A stretch of DNA of 64,000 nucleotides. It comes from Mycolicibacterium rhodesiae NBB3. Its GTDB lineage: Bacteria > Actinomycetota > Actinomycetes > Mycobacteriales > Mycobacteriaceae. A program made the position numbers and the translations under genes. Positions 41,941 to 51,311 of the stretch are shown piece by piece (within the stretch, counting starts at the first letter, position 1; every line of letters begins with the position of its first letter). The notes under the pieces were generated by a model. It saw only the letters and a program-made list of their open reading frames with translations, was not told the origin of the DNA and ran no database searches. The stretch spans positions 744,001 to 808,000 of the forward strand of contig NC_016604.1 in NCBI RefSeq assembly GCF_000230895.2, given 5' to 3'.

Positions 41941-42930
41941 GTGTATCTGCCGCATCAGATCGTCGGTCAGACGCTCAACCAGCGTTTCGACCAGGGCGTA
42001 CGCAAGCACTTCTTCCGGGGCATGGAGTTCGCCGCACCAGTGGCGGATCCCGGCTGGTTCGGCCCCGGCAGCGCGGTCTGGCATGTGCACTCACACATGT
42101 ACGCACTGATCTTCGGACTGCAGTGCGCGGCGTACCTGGAGCGGCTCGACCCGTCGATCTACTGGATGGGCATGCACCACTCCCGACTGGTCAAGCGGAC
42201 CAGCGACGGCACGGCCATCCCCGAGATCGATCCCAAAGGCGCCTCGGTGCGACTCGGTCATTCCGTCGCGTTCTTCATCGGCACGGCATACGGCTCGACC
42301 GAGACCGCCGAACGACTCGCCCAATCGGTGCGCGCGATGCACCACACCATCAAGGGGGTCCGGCCCGACGGCGCGCGATACGACGCCGACGACCCGGAGT
42401 GGCTGCGCTGGAACTACGCGACGGTCGTCTGGGGGTTGGCCACCGCGCACGAGCTGTATCACCCGAACCCGCTGCGCGGTAAGAAGATCGACGACTACTA
42501 CGGCGAGTTCGTCCGTGTCGGTCATGCGCTCGGTGGAACCGACCTGCCAACCACGAAGGCCGATACTCTCGAGTGCCTGAAGTCGTACCTGCCCCGCCTC
42601 GCCGTCACCCACGGCATGGCGATGTCCACCGGCGCGAACCTTGCGTTGCCGCACAGCGCCATCGATTGGGCCATTCGCGACACGATGCCGAAGTGGGCCA
42701 AGGAACTGATCACACACCGCGACCCCAACATCGTCGAGCGCACAGCTCGACGCGCCGCGGTGTGGAGCATCATCAACGGGCTCGAGCTCGCCGCGGGAAC
42801 CGCGCCGGAATTCCGGCAGGCCCAGGCCAGAGTGAAGTCGGGCACCACGGTGTCGCACACCCTGCCTGAGTACGTGCTCGGTGACGACCCGGTGCGGTCG
42901 CGCCAAGAGGTCGAGCTCAGCTTCAACTGA
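41941..42930 (+). CDS. MpaB/DUF2236 family oxygenase-like protein
   Basis: 329-residue protein of the DUF2236 (oxygenase MpaB) family, which includes the haem-containing rubber oxygenase Lcp. The core is helical: FFIGTAYGSTETAERLAQSV, VRAMHHTIKGV, LRWNYATVVWGLATAHELYH and DYYGEFVRVGHALGG, with conserved His residues suited to haem binding. GTG at 41941 with GGAGGGAG 5 bases upstream; the longer frame lacks a ribosome site. Likely under control of the divergent TetR. The 3' end overlaps the convergent MFS gene by eight bases. Substrate unknown. Confidence 0.82.
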   Translation: MYLPHQIVGQTLNQRFDQGVRKHFFRGMEFAAPVADPGWFGPGSAVWHVHSHMYALIFGLQCAAYLERLDPSIYWMGMHHSRLVKRTSDGTAIPEIDPKGASVRLGHSVAFFIGTAYGSTETAERLAQSVRAMHHTIKGVRPDGARYDADDPEWLRWNYATVVWGLATAHELYHPNPLRGKKIDDYYGEFVRVGHALGGTDLPTTKADTLECLKSYLPRLAVTHGMAMSTGANLALPHSAIDWAIRDTMPKWAKELITHRDPNIVERTARRAAVWSIINGLELAAGTAPEFRQAQARVKSGTTVSHTLPEYVLGDDPVRSRQEVELSFN

Positions 42931-44221
42931 TCCGCAGCGCAACATCTTTCGTTTCAGGCAGCCGTGCCATGCACACCAGGCTGACAGTGACGGCGGCCGC
43001 CAGCATCGCGCCGACCGACGCCACCCCGTAACTCTGCGACAGCGGTGCGGCGACGATCGTCGGCACTGCTCCGCCAACCAGTCCGGCGAGGTTCAGCGAC
43101 AGCCCCGCACCGCTGTAGCGGTAACGGGTCGCGAAGATCTCCGGAATGAACGCCGCCATCGGCCCGTACGCGGACCCCGCGACCGCGAACGTGCCTGCCA
43201 CTGCCACCGCGAACCACAACGCACTGCCGGTGTCCACCGCCGGAATCATGACGAAGGACCACGGCACACCGACGGCGAATGCCGCCATGATGACGCGACG
43301 GCGTCCGAACCTGTCGCACAGCACCGCGCTCACGGTGTTGCACACCAGCGCAACCACACCGCCCAGCAGGCTCACCATCAGGACCAGCTGCGGTGAAAAG
43401 CCAACGTGGTTATGGGCGTAACTCATCAGATACGTATTGCCCATGAAGCCGAGCGCGAAGAAACCGATCATCGCGCCCGCGGCGAGCATCAACTCACGCC
43501 GCTGGCTACCGAACAGCGCCGCCAACGGCGTCGCCCGGTTGACGTCACGTGCCTTGTGTTCGGCGAATACCGGTGTCTCGGCGACGTTCAGCCGGACGTA
43601 CAACGCGATGCCGACGAGCGCCGCGCTGCACAAGAACGGAACGCGCCACCCCCACTCGAGGAAGGCGCGACTGGTCTCGCCGATTGTCTGATTCACCGCA
43701 AGGAACATCAGGCTGCTCATGACCAGCCCGCTGCCGACACCCATCTGGGTGAACATGCCGTAGCGGCCCCGCGCCTCGGCCGGTGCGTACTCGGCGGACA
43801 ACAGCGCCGCGCCTGCCCACTCGCCACCGACCGCGAACCCCTGCACGAGACGCAACACCAGCAGGATCAGCGGTGCCGCCAGGCCGATCGTCGCCGCACC
43901 GGGCACCAGCCCGACGGTCAGGGTGGACAGCCCCATGATCAGCAGGGTGGCGATCAAGGTCGACTTGCGCCCCAGGCGGTCGCCGAAGTGTCCGAAGAAC
44001 GCGGCGCCGATCGGACGGGACAGGAACGCGGCGGCGAAGGTGGCCATCGACGCGACGGTCGCCATGGTGGTGCCCAGGTGCGGAAAGAACACCTTGGGAA
44101 ACACCAGCGCGGCGGCGGTGCCGTAGATGTAGAAGTCGTAGTACTCGATCGCCGACCCGACATAGCTGGCCAGGGCTACCCGCTTGATCGATGTGCCCGG
44201 CTCGGTGACCAGAGTTGTCAT
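42923..44221 (-). CDS. MFS transporter, metabolite:H+ symporter (MHS/ProP-like)
   Basis: 432-residue inner-membrane transporter with 12 predicted helices. MHS features: GSAIEYYDFYIYGTAAALVF in TM1, FGHFGDRLGRKSTL in loop 2-3, RLVQGFAVGGEWAGAALL in TM4 and a second Gly/Arg loop, DRFGRRRV, between TM8 and TM9. Members import dicarboxylates, shikimate, proline/betaine or aromatic acids. ATG 44219-44221. Convergent with the MpaB-type gene and divergent from the AarF gene (183-base gap). No adjacent catabolic gene gives the substrate. Confidence 0.88.
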   Translation of the reverse strand: MTTLVTEPGTSIKRVALASYVGSAIEYYDFYIYGTAAALVFPKVFFPHLGTTMATVASMATFAAAFLSRPIGAAFFGHFGDRLGRKSTLIATLLIMGLSTLTVGLVPGAATIGLAAPLILLVLRLVQGFAVGGEWAGAALLSAEYAPAEARGRYGMFTQMGVGSGLVMSSLMFLAVNQTIGETSRAFLEWGWRVPFLCSAALVGIALYVRLNVAETPVFAEHKARDVNRATPLAALFGSQRRELMLAAGAMIGFFALGFMGNTYLMSYAHNHVGFSPQLVLMVSLLGGVVALVCNTVSAVLCDRFGRRRVIMAAFAVGVPWSFVMIPAVDTGSALWFAVAVAGTFAVAGSAYGPMAAFIPEIFATRYRYSGAGLSLNLAGLVGGAVPTIVAAPLSQSYGVASVGAMLAAAVTVSLVCMARLPETKDVALRIS

Positions 44222-44404
44222 TCCTGCTCCTCAGACGCGTGCTCGAGTCTGAAGCTACGGAGCGCCAACGGCCACGTCATGGTTGTGTGCACTAGCCGCC
44301 TAAGCCCCGATGCGACCGTTTTACGCATTGTGCTCACAGAGGCGGGGCTGTGACCCGATCCACACGTTTTCGCGGCTCATCGCCGTTTTTGAGAGACTGG
44401 CCCA

Positions 44405-45784
44405 ATGAGTACCTCGAAACCCCGCGAGGTGGCCAAGCTGGACCGCGTACCGCTGCCCATTGAGGCAGCCCGCGTTGGCGCGACCGGCTGGCAGATCACC
44501 CGCACAGGCGCGCGAGTCCTCAGCAAGCTCACCGGCAAGGGCTCGTTGCAGCAGAAGATCATCAAGGAGATCCCACAGGCGTTCGCCGATCTCGGCCCCA
44601 CCTACGTCAAGTTCGGCCAGATCATCGCGTCCAGCCCCGGCGCGTTCGGCGAGCAGCTGAGCCGCGAGTTCCGCAGCCTCCTCGATGCGGTGCCGCCAGC
44701 CGACGAGGAAGCAGTGCACAAGCTGTTCAAGGAGGAGCTGGGCGACGAGCCGGCCAACCTCTTCGCCTCCTTCGACGACAAGCCGTTCGCATCGGCCTCG
44801 ATCGCCCAGGTGCACTACGCGACCCTGCACACCGGCGAAGAGGTCGTCGTCAAGATCCAGCGGCCCGGCATCCGGCGCCGCGTCGCCTCCGATCTGCAGA
44901 TCCTCAAACGCGGTGCGCGCCTTGTCGAGTTCGCGAAGCTCGGGCAGCGACTGTCGGCGCAGGACGTTGTCGCCGACTTCGCCGACAACATCGCCGAAGA
45001 GCTGGACTTCCGGCTCGAGGCGCAGTCGATGGACGCGTGGGTATCGCATATGCATGCCTCCCCGCTCGGCGAGAACATCCGGGTGCCCCAGGTCTATTGG
45101 GATCTGACCAGCGCGCGCGTGCTCACCATGGAGCGGGTGTCCGGTCTCCGCATCGACGACGCCCCGGCGATCCGCAAGGCCGGCTTCGACGGCACCGAAC
45201 TCGTAAAGGCCCTGCTGTTCAGTGTTTTCGAGGGCGGGCTGCGTCATGGCCTGTTCCACGGCGACCTGCACGCGGGCAACCTGTTCGTCGACCCCGACGG
45301 CAAGATCGTGTTCCTCGACTTCGGAATCATGGGCCGCATCGATCCGCGAACCCGCTGGCTGCTCCGTGAGCTGGTGTACGCACTGCTGGTCAAGAAGGAC
45401 CATGCCGCGGCTGGCAAGATCGTCGTGCTGATGGGCGCTGTCGGCACCATGAAGCCAGAAGCGCAGGCGGCCAAGGATCTCGAGAAGTTCGCGACGCCGC
45501 TGACCATGTCGTCGTTGGGCGATATGAGCTATGCCGAGATCGGTAAACAGCTGTCGACACTGGCCGACGCGTACGACGTCAAGCTGCCCCGTGAGCTGGT
45601 GCTGATCGGCAAGCAGTTCCTCTACGTCGAGCGCTACATGAAGTTGCTCGCCCCGAAGTGGCAGATGATGTCCGACCCGCAGCTGACGGGATACTTCGCC
45701 AACTTCATGGTCGAGGTCAGTCGAGAGCACAGCGCCGACGAGGGCTTGCCCGAGGAGAAAACCAGCACAGAAGTCGAGGCCTGA
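44405..45784 (+). CDS. AarF/UbiB (ABC1/ADCK) family kinase-like protein
   Basis: 459-residue atypical kinase. The KxGQ motif lies in TYVKFGQIIASSPGAF (near residue 68), with the ABC1 nucleotide loop FASASIAQVHYA, invariant Lys in EEVVVKIQRPG, catalytic HGDLHAGNLFVD and metal-binding FLDFGIMG. The family supports isoprenoid lipid (ubiquinone/menaquinone) metabolism; the mycobacterial member (Rv0647c by order) is of unclear role. ATG 44405. One base separates its stop from lipG, and mycolate methyltransferases follow, suggesting a lipid-related job. Confidence 0.9.
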   Translation: MSTSKPREVAKLDRVPLPIEAARVGATGWQITRTGARVLSKLTGKGSLQQKIIKEIPQAFADLGPTYVKFGQIIASSPGAFGEQLSREFRSLLDAVPPADEEAVHKLFKEELGDEPANLFASFDDKPFASASIAQVHYATLHTGEEVVVKIQRPGIRRRVASDLQILKRGARLVEFAKLGQRLSAQDVVADFADNIAEELDFRLEAQSMDAWVSHMHASPLGENIRVPQVYWDLTSARVLTMERVSGLRIDDAPAIRKAGFDGTELVKALLFSVFEGGLRHGLFHGDLHAGNLFVDPDGKIVFLDFGIMGRIDPRTRWLLRELVYALLVKKDHAAAGKIVVLMGAVGTMKPEAQAAKDLEKFATPLTMSSLGDMSYAEIGKQLSTLADAYDVKLPRELVLIGKQFLYVERYMKLLAPKWQMMSDPQLTGYFANFMVEVSREHSADEGLPEEKTSTEVEA

Positions 45785-45785
45785 G

Positions 45786-46685
45786 TTGCAGACACGCACC
45801 GGCACCGCCAAGTCGGGCGATCTCGACATCCATTACGAGGACATGGGCGATCCGAACGATCCCGCGGTGCTGCTCATCATGGGCCTGGGTGCGCAATTGT
45901 TGTTGTGGCGCACGGACTTCTGCGAGATGTTGGTCAACCAAGGGCTCCGCGTCATCCGCTACGACAACCGCGACGTCGGACTGTCGTCGAAGGTGACGGG
46001 TCAGCACTCCGGTGCCCCGCTGTTGCCGAGGATGGCACGCTCGTTCCTCGGACTCAAGAGCCCGGCGGTCTACACACTCGAGGATGTCGCCGACGACGCC
46101 GCCGCGCTGCTCGATCACCTGAACATCGAGACGGCTCACATCGTCGGAGCATCGATGGGAGGCATGATCGCGCAGGTCTTCGCCGCTCGCCACCAGGTGC
46201 GCACCCGAACGCTGGCCATCATCTTCTCGAGCAACAACCAACCGGTGTTGCCGCCGCCCGGCCCCAAACAACTCCTGGCGATCCTGCAGCGACCGAAGGA
46301 CTCGACTCGGGAAGCGATCATCGACAACGCGGTCCGCGTCACGAAAATCATTGGCAGTCCGGGCTATCCCGCTCCCGAAGACCGGATCCGCGCCGAGGCC
46401 ATCGAGGGCTATGACCGCTCGTACTACCCCGCGGGCGTCGGTCGCCACTTCGCTGCGATCCTGGGCAGCGGCAGCCTGCTGCATTACGACCGTCAGATCA
46501 CCGCACCGACGGTGGTCATACACGGCAAAGCGGACAAGTTGATGCGGCCGTTCGGCGGGCGGGCCATCGCCCGCGCGATCAAGGGCGCCCGTCTGGTCCT
46601 CTTCGACGGTATGGGCCACGAGTTGCCACGCGAACTGTGGGACGACATCGTCGGCGAACTGAAGACCACCTTCGCGGCTGTGTAA
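45786..46685 (+). CDS. lipG: Alpha/beta hydrolase LipG
   Basis: 299-residue serine hydrolase. TTG start at 45786-45788, one base after the aarF stop (QTRTGTAKSGDL). Motifs: LLIMGLGAQLLLW (oxyanion), VGASMGGMIAQVF (nucleophile Ser), HGKADKLMRPFGG (acid) and FDGMGHELPRELW (His). The order aarF-lipG-mmaA matches Rv0647c-Rv0646c-Rv0645c..., where lipG is described as a phospholipase/thioesterase. No signal peptide. A close paralogue is encoded at 39203-40117. Confidence 0.88.
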   Translation: MQTRTGTAKSGDLDIHYEDMGDPNDPAVLLIMGLGAQLLLWRTDFCEMLVNQGLRVIRYDNRDVGLSSKVTGQHSGAPLLPRMARSFLGLKSPAVYTLEDVADDAAALLDHLNIETAHIVGASMGGMIAQVFAARHQVRTRTLAIIFSSNNQPVLPPPGPKQLLAILQRPKDSTREAIIDNAVRVTKIIGSPGYPAPEDRIRAEAIEGYDRSYYPAGVGRHFAAILGSGSLLHYDRQITAPTVVIHGKADKLMRPFGGRAIARAIKGARLVLFDGMGHELPRELWDDIVGELKTTFAAV

Positions 46686-46707
46686 GTGCTGTTAGGTAGC
46701 GCTCCCA

Positions 46708-46737
46708 TTGGTTAGCTGCAGCAAAAGCGGCTAGGCT
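46708..46737 (+). promoter_or_regulatory. Candidate promoter of the mmaA genes
   Basis: TTGGTT (46708-46713), 18-base spacer, TAGGCT (46732-46737), followed by an approximately 80-base leader to the methyltransferase start. Reasonable TTGNNN/TANNNT match. Confidence 0.5.
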
Positions 46738-46825
46738 GCGCAGACGAGTGCTTCAGGGCTTTGCGAGCTGTCAACGGTGATGACGGTGAAGCTGCTGATT
46801 CGCCCCAGAAAGGCACCGATCCCAC

Positions 46826-47695
46826 ATGGCTGTTGCGCGCAAGCTCGAACCGCATTTCGAAGACGTACAGGCGCATTACGACCTGTCCGACGAATTCTTC
46901 CGGCTGTGGCTGGACCCCACGCAGACGTACAGTTGCGCCTACTTCGAGCGCGACGACATGACGTTGGAGCAAGCACAGCTCGCGAAGATCGACCTCGCCC
47001 TGGGCAAACTAGGTCTGGAACCCGGTATGACCCTGCTCGACGTTGGGTGCGGCTGGGGTTCGACGATGATGCGCGCGCTCGAGCGCTACGACGTCAACGT
47101 CATCGGCCTGACCTTGAGCGAGAACCAAAAGGCCCATGTGGAAAAGGTTTTCGCGCAATCTGACAGCCCGCGCGACAAGCGAGTGCTGCTGCAGGGCTGG
47201 GAACAATTCGACGAGCCCGTGGACCGCATCGTCAGCATCGGAGCCTTCGAGCACTTCGGGTTTGATCGCTACACCGACTTCTTCTCGATGGCCTATTCGG
47301 CGCTTCCCGAGGACGGCGTCATGCTGCTGCACACCATCACCGCGCTGACGCTCCCCCAGATGGCCGACCGCAAGATTCCGCTGACGTTCGAGGTGGCCCG
47401 GTTTGTGAAGTTCATCCTCGCCGAGATCTTTCCCGGCGGCCGGTTGCCGTCGATCGAGAAGGTCGAGCAGTACGCGACACCCGCCGGATTCACGCTCACC
47501 CGCCGCCAGTCGTTGCAGCTGCACTACGCCCGCACCCTGGACACGTGGTCGGCCGCACTCGAGGCGCACAAGGACGAGGCGATCGCTGTGCAGTCCGAAG
47601 AGGTCTACGACCGTTATATGCACTACCTAACGGGCTGCGCGCACGGCTTCCGAACTGGCTATATCGACGTCAACCAATTCACGCTGACCAAGTAG
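46826..47695 (+). CDS. mmaA2: Cyclopropane mycolic acid synthase, MmaA2-like
   Basis: SAM-dependent methyltransferase that modifies double bonds of meromycolic chains. 289 residues. The N-terminal [19 protein letters not shown] and [12 protein letters not shown] match MmaA2 best from memory. SAM-binding [15 protein letters not shown] and [10 protein letters not shown], then the active-site segment [12 protein letters not shown] with the conserved Glu, and [13 protein letters not shown]. Ends [11 protein letters not shown]. In MmaA2 the product is a cyclopropane on alpha-mycolates; here specificity is inferred. Precedes the second methyltransferase by 79 bases. Confidence 0.85.
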   Translation: MAVARKLEPHFEDVQAHYDLSDEFFRLWLDPTQTYSCAYFERDDMTLEQAQLAKIDLALGKLGLEPGMTLLDVGCGWGSTMMRALERYDVNVIGLTLSENQKAHVEKVFAQSDSPRDKRVLLQGWEQFDEPVDRIVSIGAFEHFGFDRYTDFFSMAYSALPEDGVMLLHTITALTLPQMADRKIPLTFEVARFVKFILAEIFPGGRLPSIEKVEQYATPAGFTLTRRQSLQLHYARTLDTWSAALEAHKDEAIAVQSEEVYDRYMHYLTGCAHGFRTGYIDVNQFTLTK

Positions 47696-47774
47696 GCGTC
47701 GGATTAGGGCGTGACCCTCGCGAAACGCTAGGGTATACGACCAGATCAACACTACGAAGGGCCTAGCAGCGAAT

Positions 47775-48668
47775 ATGTCTGACACCACCGGCACGAAGGA
47801 TATGACTCCTCACTTCGAGGACATCCAGCACCATTACGACCTGTCGGACGACTTCTTCGGCGTGTTTCAGGATCCGACCCGCAAGTACAGCTGTGCTTTC
47901 TTCACCAGCCCCAACGTGACCCTGTCGGAGGCGCAGATCGCCAACGTCGATCAGCACCTCGACGCGCTGGACCTGAAGCCGGGCATGACGCTGCTCGAAG
48001 TCGGCTGCGGGTGGGGCCTGACGCTTCAGCGAGCCATGGAGAAGTACGACGTCAACGTCATCGGCCTGACCCTGTCGAAGAACCAGAAGGCCTACTGCGA
48101 TCAGCTGCTGAGCAAGCTCGATAGCAAGCGGACGTTCGACGTGCGGCTGGAGGGCTGGGAGCAGTTCCACTCCCCCGTCGACCGCATCGTGTCGATCGAG
48201 GCGTTCGAGCACTTCGGCTTCGAGCGCTACGACGACTTCTTCAAGACGTGCTTCGACATCCTGCCCGACGACGGCCGGATGACCATTCAGAGCAGCGTCG
48301 GCTACCACCCCTACGACCTGGCCGAACGCGGCAAAAAGCTCACGTTCGAACTGGCCCGATTCGTCAAATTCATCATCACCGAGATCTTTCCTGGCGGCCG
48401 GCTCCCGACCACGCAGATGATGGTCGAGCACGGCGAGAAGGCCGGCTTCGTGGTGCCCGAGCCGAAGTCCCTGCGCAACCACTACATCAAGACGCTCGGT
48501 ATCTGGGCCGACCGGCTGGAGCGCGACAAGGAAAAGGCGATCGCGGCCACCGACGAGGAGAACTACCACCGCTACATGCGGTATCTGCTCGGCGCCCAGT
48601 ATTACTTCATCGACGAGTCAATCGACGTCAGCCTGGTCACCTACTTGAAGCCGGGCGCAGCCGCCTAG
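47775..48668 (+). CDS. mmaA4: Mycolic acid methyltransferase, MmaA4-like (hydroxymycolate)
   Basis: 297-residue SAM-dependent enzyme. It ends [12 protein letters not shown] and has [20 protein letters not shown], both resembling M. tuberculosis MmaA4, which makes the hydroxyl-methyl precursor of keto- and methoxymycolates. SAM motif [15 protein letters not shown]; active-site [19 protein letters not shown] 47775. A TAGGGT at 47729-47734 could be its own -10. Only these two of the four mmaA paralogues of M. tuberculosis are present here. Ends three bases from the convergent PE-PPE lipase gene. Confidence 0.85.
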   Translation: MSDTTGTKDMTPHFEDIQHHYDLSDDFFGVFQDPTRKYSCAFFTSPNVTLSEAQIANVDQHLDALDLKPGMTLLEVGCGWGLTLQRAMEKYDVNVIGLTLSKNQKAYCDQLLSKLDSKRTFDVRLEGWEQFHSPVDRIVSIEAFEHFGFERYDDFFKTCFDILPDDGRMTIQSSVGYHPYDLAERGKKLTFELARFVKFIITEIFPGGRLPTTQMMVEHGEKAGFVVPEPKSLRNHYIKTLGIWADRLERDKEKAIAATDEENYHRYMRYLLGAQYYFIDESIDVSLVTYLKPGAAA

Positions 48669-48671
48669 CTG

Positions 48672-50444
48672 TCAGGCCGCTGCCGGTTCGGAATCTGCCG
48701 GGGCGTCTTCGCCGCCCGTACCAGGTGTGGCCGGTCCGGGGTCATTGGCGGGGTCGACCTGTTGGAGGGTCTCACCGCCGCCAGTCGGCTGGCTTTCGCC
48801 CGGGTTGTTGTCGTTCGGTGAGAAGCTCAGCGAGACACTGCCGCCGTTCGCGTCGACCCTATTGTCTTCGGGCTTTGTCCCCACGATCTCTTGGGAATCT
48901 TTGGGGAGCTCTTCGGGCCCGTTGCCTTCCTGGGGATCGATGGTGAGCTCTTCGGGCCCGTTGCCTTCCTGGGGATCGTTGTTCAGCTCTTCGGGCAGAT
49001 CTCCCTCATTCGTCTCTTCCGGCTCGATGACCCCTGTGGGCGCGACGGCGCCGTCGGGCAGAGTCGGGTCTATTTCGGTCTCGACGTTCGCAACGAGCAA
49101 CTGCTCCTCACCACCTTGGCCCGGCGCCTTCTCCTCGTCGATGCCCTGCCTCATCGACCTGGCCGCGAACAGGTCACCGGGATCGTTGGTCAACGACGTC
49201 TGCTCGAGGTCGCCACCTTCTTCGGTCAGCGACGTCGCTGCGGGCGGAACGGGGATCGGCGGGGTCAGCGGGATCTCCTTCGTCAGTCCGAAGTTCGCGA
49301 GGAAGTTGTTGATACCGACGAACACTGCCGGGATCAGCTTCAGGAAGAGCGTGATCGGATTGAAGAGCGGGATCAGCCCTGTTCCGACGGGTGCGCCGAA
49401 TGGGAGCCAACGGGCGTACCCGGTCTCCTCGATGAGCACGCGCAATGCCGGCTCGAAAAGGTCCGCGATCGGCTTGCCGATCAAGGGAATGAGGTGCAGT
49501 GGTCGCACAAGCGGCAAGGTCTTTGGTGTGACGGTGTAGTACGTGGTGTCGCCGTATGGCTGGATGTTCACGTTGTCCGGATAGAGCTGCGGGTTCTTGG
49601 TCAGCTCGCGCCACTCCTCGAGTGTGTATCCCGCGGGAGTCTCACCCGGATCACTCTTCGCGTTGAACGCGAGGTAGGTGCCGTGGTCGTAGTAAAAGCC
49701 CAGGACCGAGTTGACCACTGCCAATGGGTTCAATATGTAGGTCGGCCAGTCGGCGATGCCCTCCCACCGGATCGCCCAGTCCTCGGTGGGAATGCCCGCG
49801 GGGAGAGCGGCCGTCGGTTGGTTCGGCGTAGGTTGCCCGGTCGTGATGTTGAGGATCGGAATGTACGGGAGGAAACCTAGTCGCGTGAGAAGACCGCCGT
49901 TGGGGCGGTTCGGATTGCCGATGAAGACGAACGAATCCGGAACCGGCAGGTCTCCCCACTCACCGCTGGCGTATTTCATCTTCGCGATACTGGCAACGCG
50001 GGCACCCTGTGAGTAGCCGGCGATCACGAGCTTGTCGCCCGGCTGCATGAGCGGTTTCAAGAGCTCCAGCGATGTTTCGAGGCTTTGCACACCCTTAGCC
50101 ACCGAAACGTTGAAAGTGTCGCATGACAGGTTCGGACACCAGCCGGGCAGCGGTATTGGCCAGAACGAGGCGGGATAGTCGATTCCCTTCAGGCCTTCGC
50201 CGGTCACCGGGTTATAGGGAGCGGTGCAATCGCTTTCGACACACGGGGTGCGACGCATGTAGTAGTCGCGGAAGTTCGTCATGTAGCCGGTGATGCCGTT
50301 TGCGTTCGGCGTTCCGGTGCCCGGCACGATCAGCGCGGTGGCAGCGAGGCTGACGGCCGTCACCAGTGACGCGACGGCGGTCAGCACGGCGGTGCCGACC
50401 AAGCTCAAAAGGAACAGAACGACAACCCGGCCCATCTTGCGCAT
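48672..50444 (-). CDS. Secreted PE-PPE-domain serine hydrolase with repeat tail
   Basis: 590-residue exported protein. The N-terminal hydrophobic segment after MRKMGRVVVLFLLSLVGTAV is a signal or anchor. The PE-PPE hydrolase domain (about residues 36-330) opens with ALIVPGTGTPNANGITGYM, has the nucleophile elbow VIAGYSQGARVAS and PDSFVFIGNPNRPNGG, and includes likely disulphide cysteines (PCVESDC; WCPNLSC). The C-terminal 200 residues are Pro/Glu/Gly-rich, with a 13-residue tandem repeat (PEELTIDPQEGNG). Related enzymes hydrolyse acyl esters in the envelope. Convergent with mmaA4. ATG at 50442-50444; residue 4 is an alternative start. Confidence 0.85.
   Translation of the reverse strand: MRKMGRVVVLFLLSLVGTAVLTAVASLVTAVSLAATALIVPGTGTPNANGITGYMTNFRDYYMRRTPCVESDCTAPYNPVTGEGLKGIDYPASFWPIPLPGWCPNLSCDTFNVSVAKGVQSLETSLELLKPLMQPGDKLVIAGYSQGARVASIAKMKYASGEWGDLPVPDSFVFIGNPNRPNGGLLTRLGFLPYIPILNITTGQPTPNQPTAALPAGIPTEDWAIRWEGIADWPTYILNPLAVVNSVLGFYYDHGTYLAFNAKSDPGETPAGYTLEEWRELTKNPQLYPDNVNIQPYGDTTYYTVTPKTLPLVRPLHLIPLIGKPIADLFEPALRVLIEETGYARWLPFGAPVGTGLIPLFNPITLFLKLIPAVFVGINNFLANFGLTKEIPLTPPIPVPPAATSLTEEGGDLEQTSLTNDPGDLFAARSMRQGIDEEKAPGQGGEEQLLVANVETEIDPTLPDGAVAPTGVIEPEETNEGDLPEELNNDPQEGNGPEELTIDPQEGNGPEELPKDSQEIVGTKPEDNRVDANGGSVSLSFSPNDNNPGESQPTGGGETLQQVDPANDPGPATPGTGGEDAPADSEPAAA
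48906..48996 (-). repeat. 39-base tandem repeat in the PE-PPE hydrolase tail
   Basis: Two full 39-base units (48906-48944, 48945-48983) differing at a few bases, plus a partial third (48985-48996). They encode PEELNNDPQEGNG and PEELTIDPQEGNG followed by PEELPKDSQE. In-frame length makes it a likely site of copy-number variation between strains. Confidence 0.8.
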
Positions 50445-50518
50445 GCGTCAACAATCACACAGCGAACACACCCGGACCCCTGGAATCGAAAATTTGCTAA
50501 CGGAAAATCGGTGCTGAC

Positions 50519-50547
50519 TGTCGGATTCTTGTCGCGCCGTTCGTCGA
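50519..50547 (+). promoter_or_regulatory. Candidate ECF42-type promoter
   Basis: TGTCGG (50519-50524), 17 bases, CGTCGA (50542-50547), about 50 bases upstream of the DGPF gene. It resembles the TGTCGA/CGTC-type promoters I recall for ECF42 sigma factors, suggesting autoregulation by the downstream sigma gene. The -10 match is suggestive only. Confidence 0.4.
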
Positions 50548-50598
50548 CCAGGTAGAGAGTGGGACGCAGGGTCCTGCTCGCATCCGAAAGGTGACGCC

Positions 50599-51300
50599 AT
50601 GCATTACTTCGCTTTGTTGCTAGGACCCGAGTCCACCGACGCGCCGGACCCGGCCGCAGCGGCCGCCGAGATGGCGGCTTACGAGGCCTTTCACGTCAAA
50701 GCGGCGTCCGCGATCCGGGGTGGCGACGCGCTCACCCCATCGGCGGCCGGTGTGCGTATCACCGGCGGGCCGGACGCGCCGATGGTGACCGACGGCCCCT
50801 TCGCCGAGAGCGCCGAGGTGGCTGGCGGCTATTACGTGTTCGAGGCCGAGAACCTCGACGAAGCACTTGCCCTGGCCCGCGACATCCCCGCCGCCGAACA
50901 CGGCGCGGTCGAGGTCTGGCCGATGGTGCACCACATGCCGCCGACCGAACCGCTCGCCAACAACTGGCTCGCGCTGTTGCTCGAGCCGGCGGACACGGTC
51001 CTCACACCGGGCACTCCCGAATGGAACGCACTCGCAGCACAGCACGCACAGTTCGCCGCTGATGCCGGGGTCCGCGCCAACGGCGGCGCACCGCTCCATC
51101 CGCCGTCCACGGCGACGACGGTGCGCGTGCGTGACGGCGAGGTTCTGCTGATCGACGGGCCCTACATCGAAGGCGCTGAGGTGGCAAACGGCTACCACAT
51201 CCTCAACGTTGCCGATCGAGACGAGGCCATCAAGGTGGCGTCGATGATCCCGGCGAAGACCGTCGAACTGCGCCAACTCATGGGCATCTCTGGGCTGTAG
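50599..51300 (+). CDS. Fused double-domain YCII/DGPF protein
   Basis: 233-residue cytoplasmic protein made of two YCII-related (DGPF) domains in tandem. The first has MHYFALLLGPE and DGPF at 65-68, within VTDGPFAESAEVAGGYYVFE. The second starts near WLALLLEPAD and has DGPY at 186-189, within LIDGPYIEGAEVANGYHILN. YCII domains are ferredoxin-like folds with an active-site His/Asp, sometimes enzymatic. DGPF proteins are characteristic partners of ECF42 sigma factors, and the next gene is one, 11 bases downstream. Usually the domains are separate genes or single copies. Confidence 0.88.
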   Translation: MHYFALLLGPESTDAPDPAAAAAEMAAYEAFHVKAASAIRGGDALTPSAAGVRITGGPDAPMVTDGPFAESAEVAGGYYVFEAENLDEALALARDIPAAEHGAVEVWPMVHHMPPTEPLANNWLALLLEPADTVLTPGTPEWNALAAQHAQFAADAGVRANGGAPLHPPSTATTVRVRDGEVLLIDGPYIEGAEVANGYHILNVADRDEAIKVASMIPAKTVELRQLMGISGL

Positions 51301-51311
51301 CGAGCAGGCGA

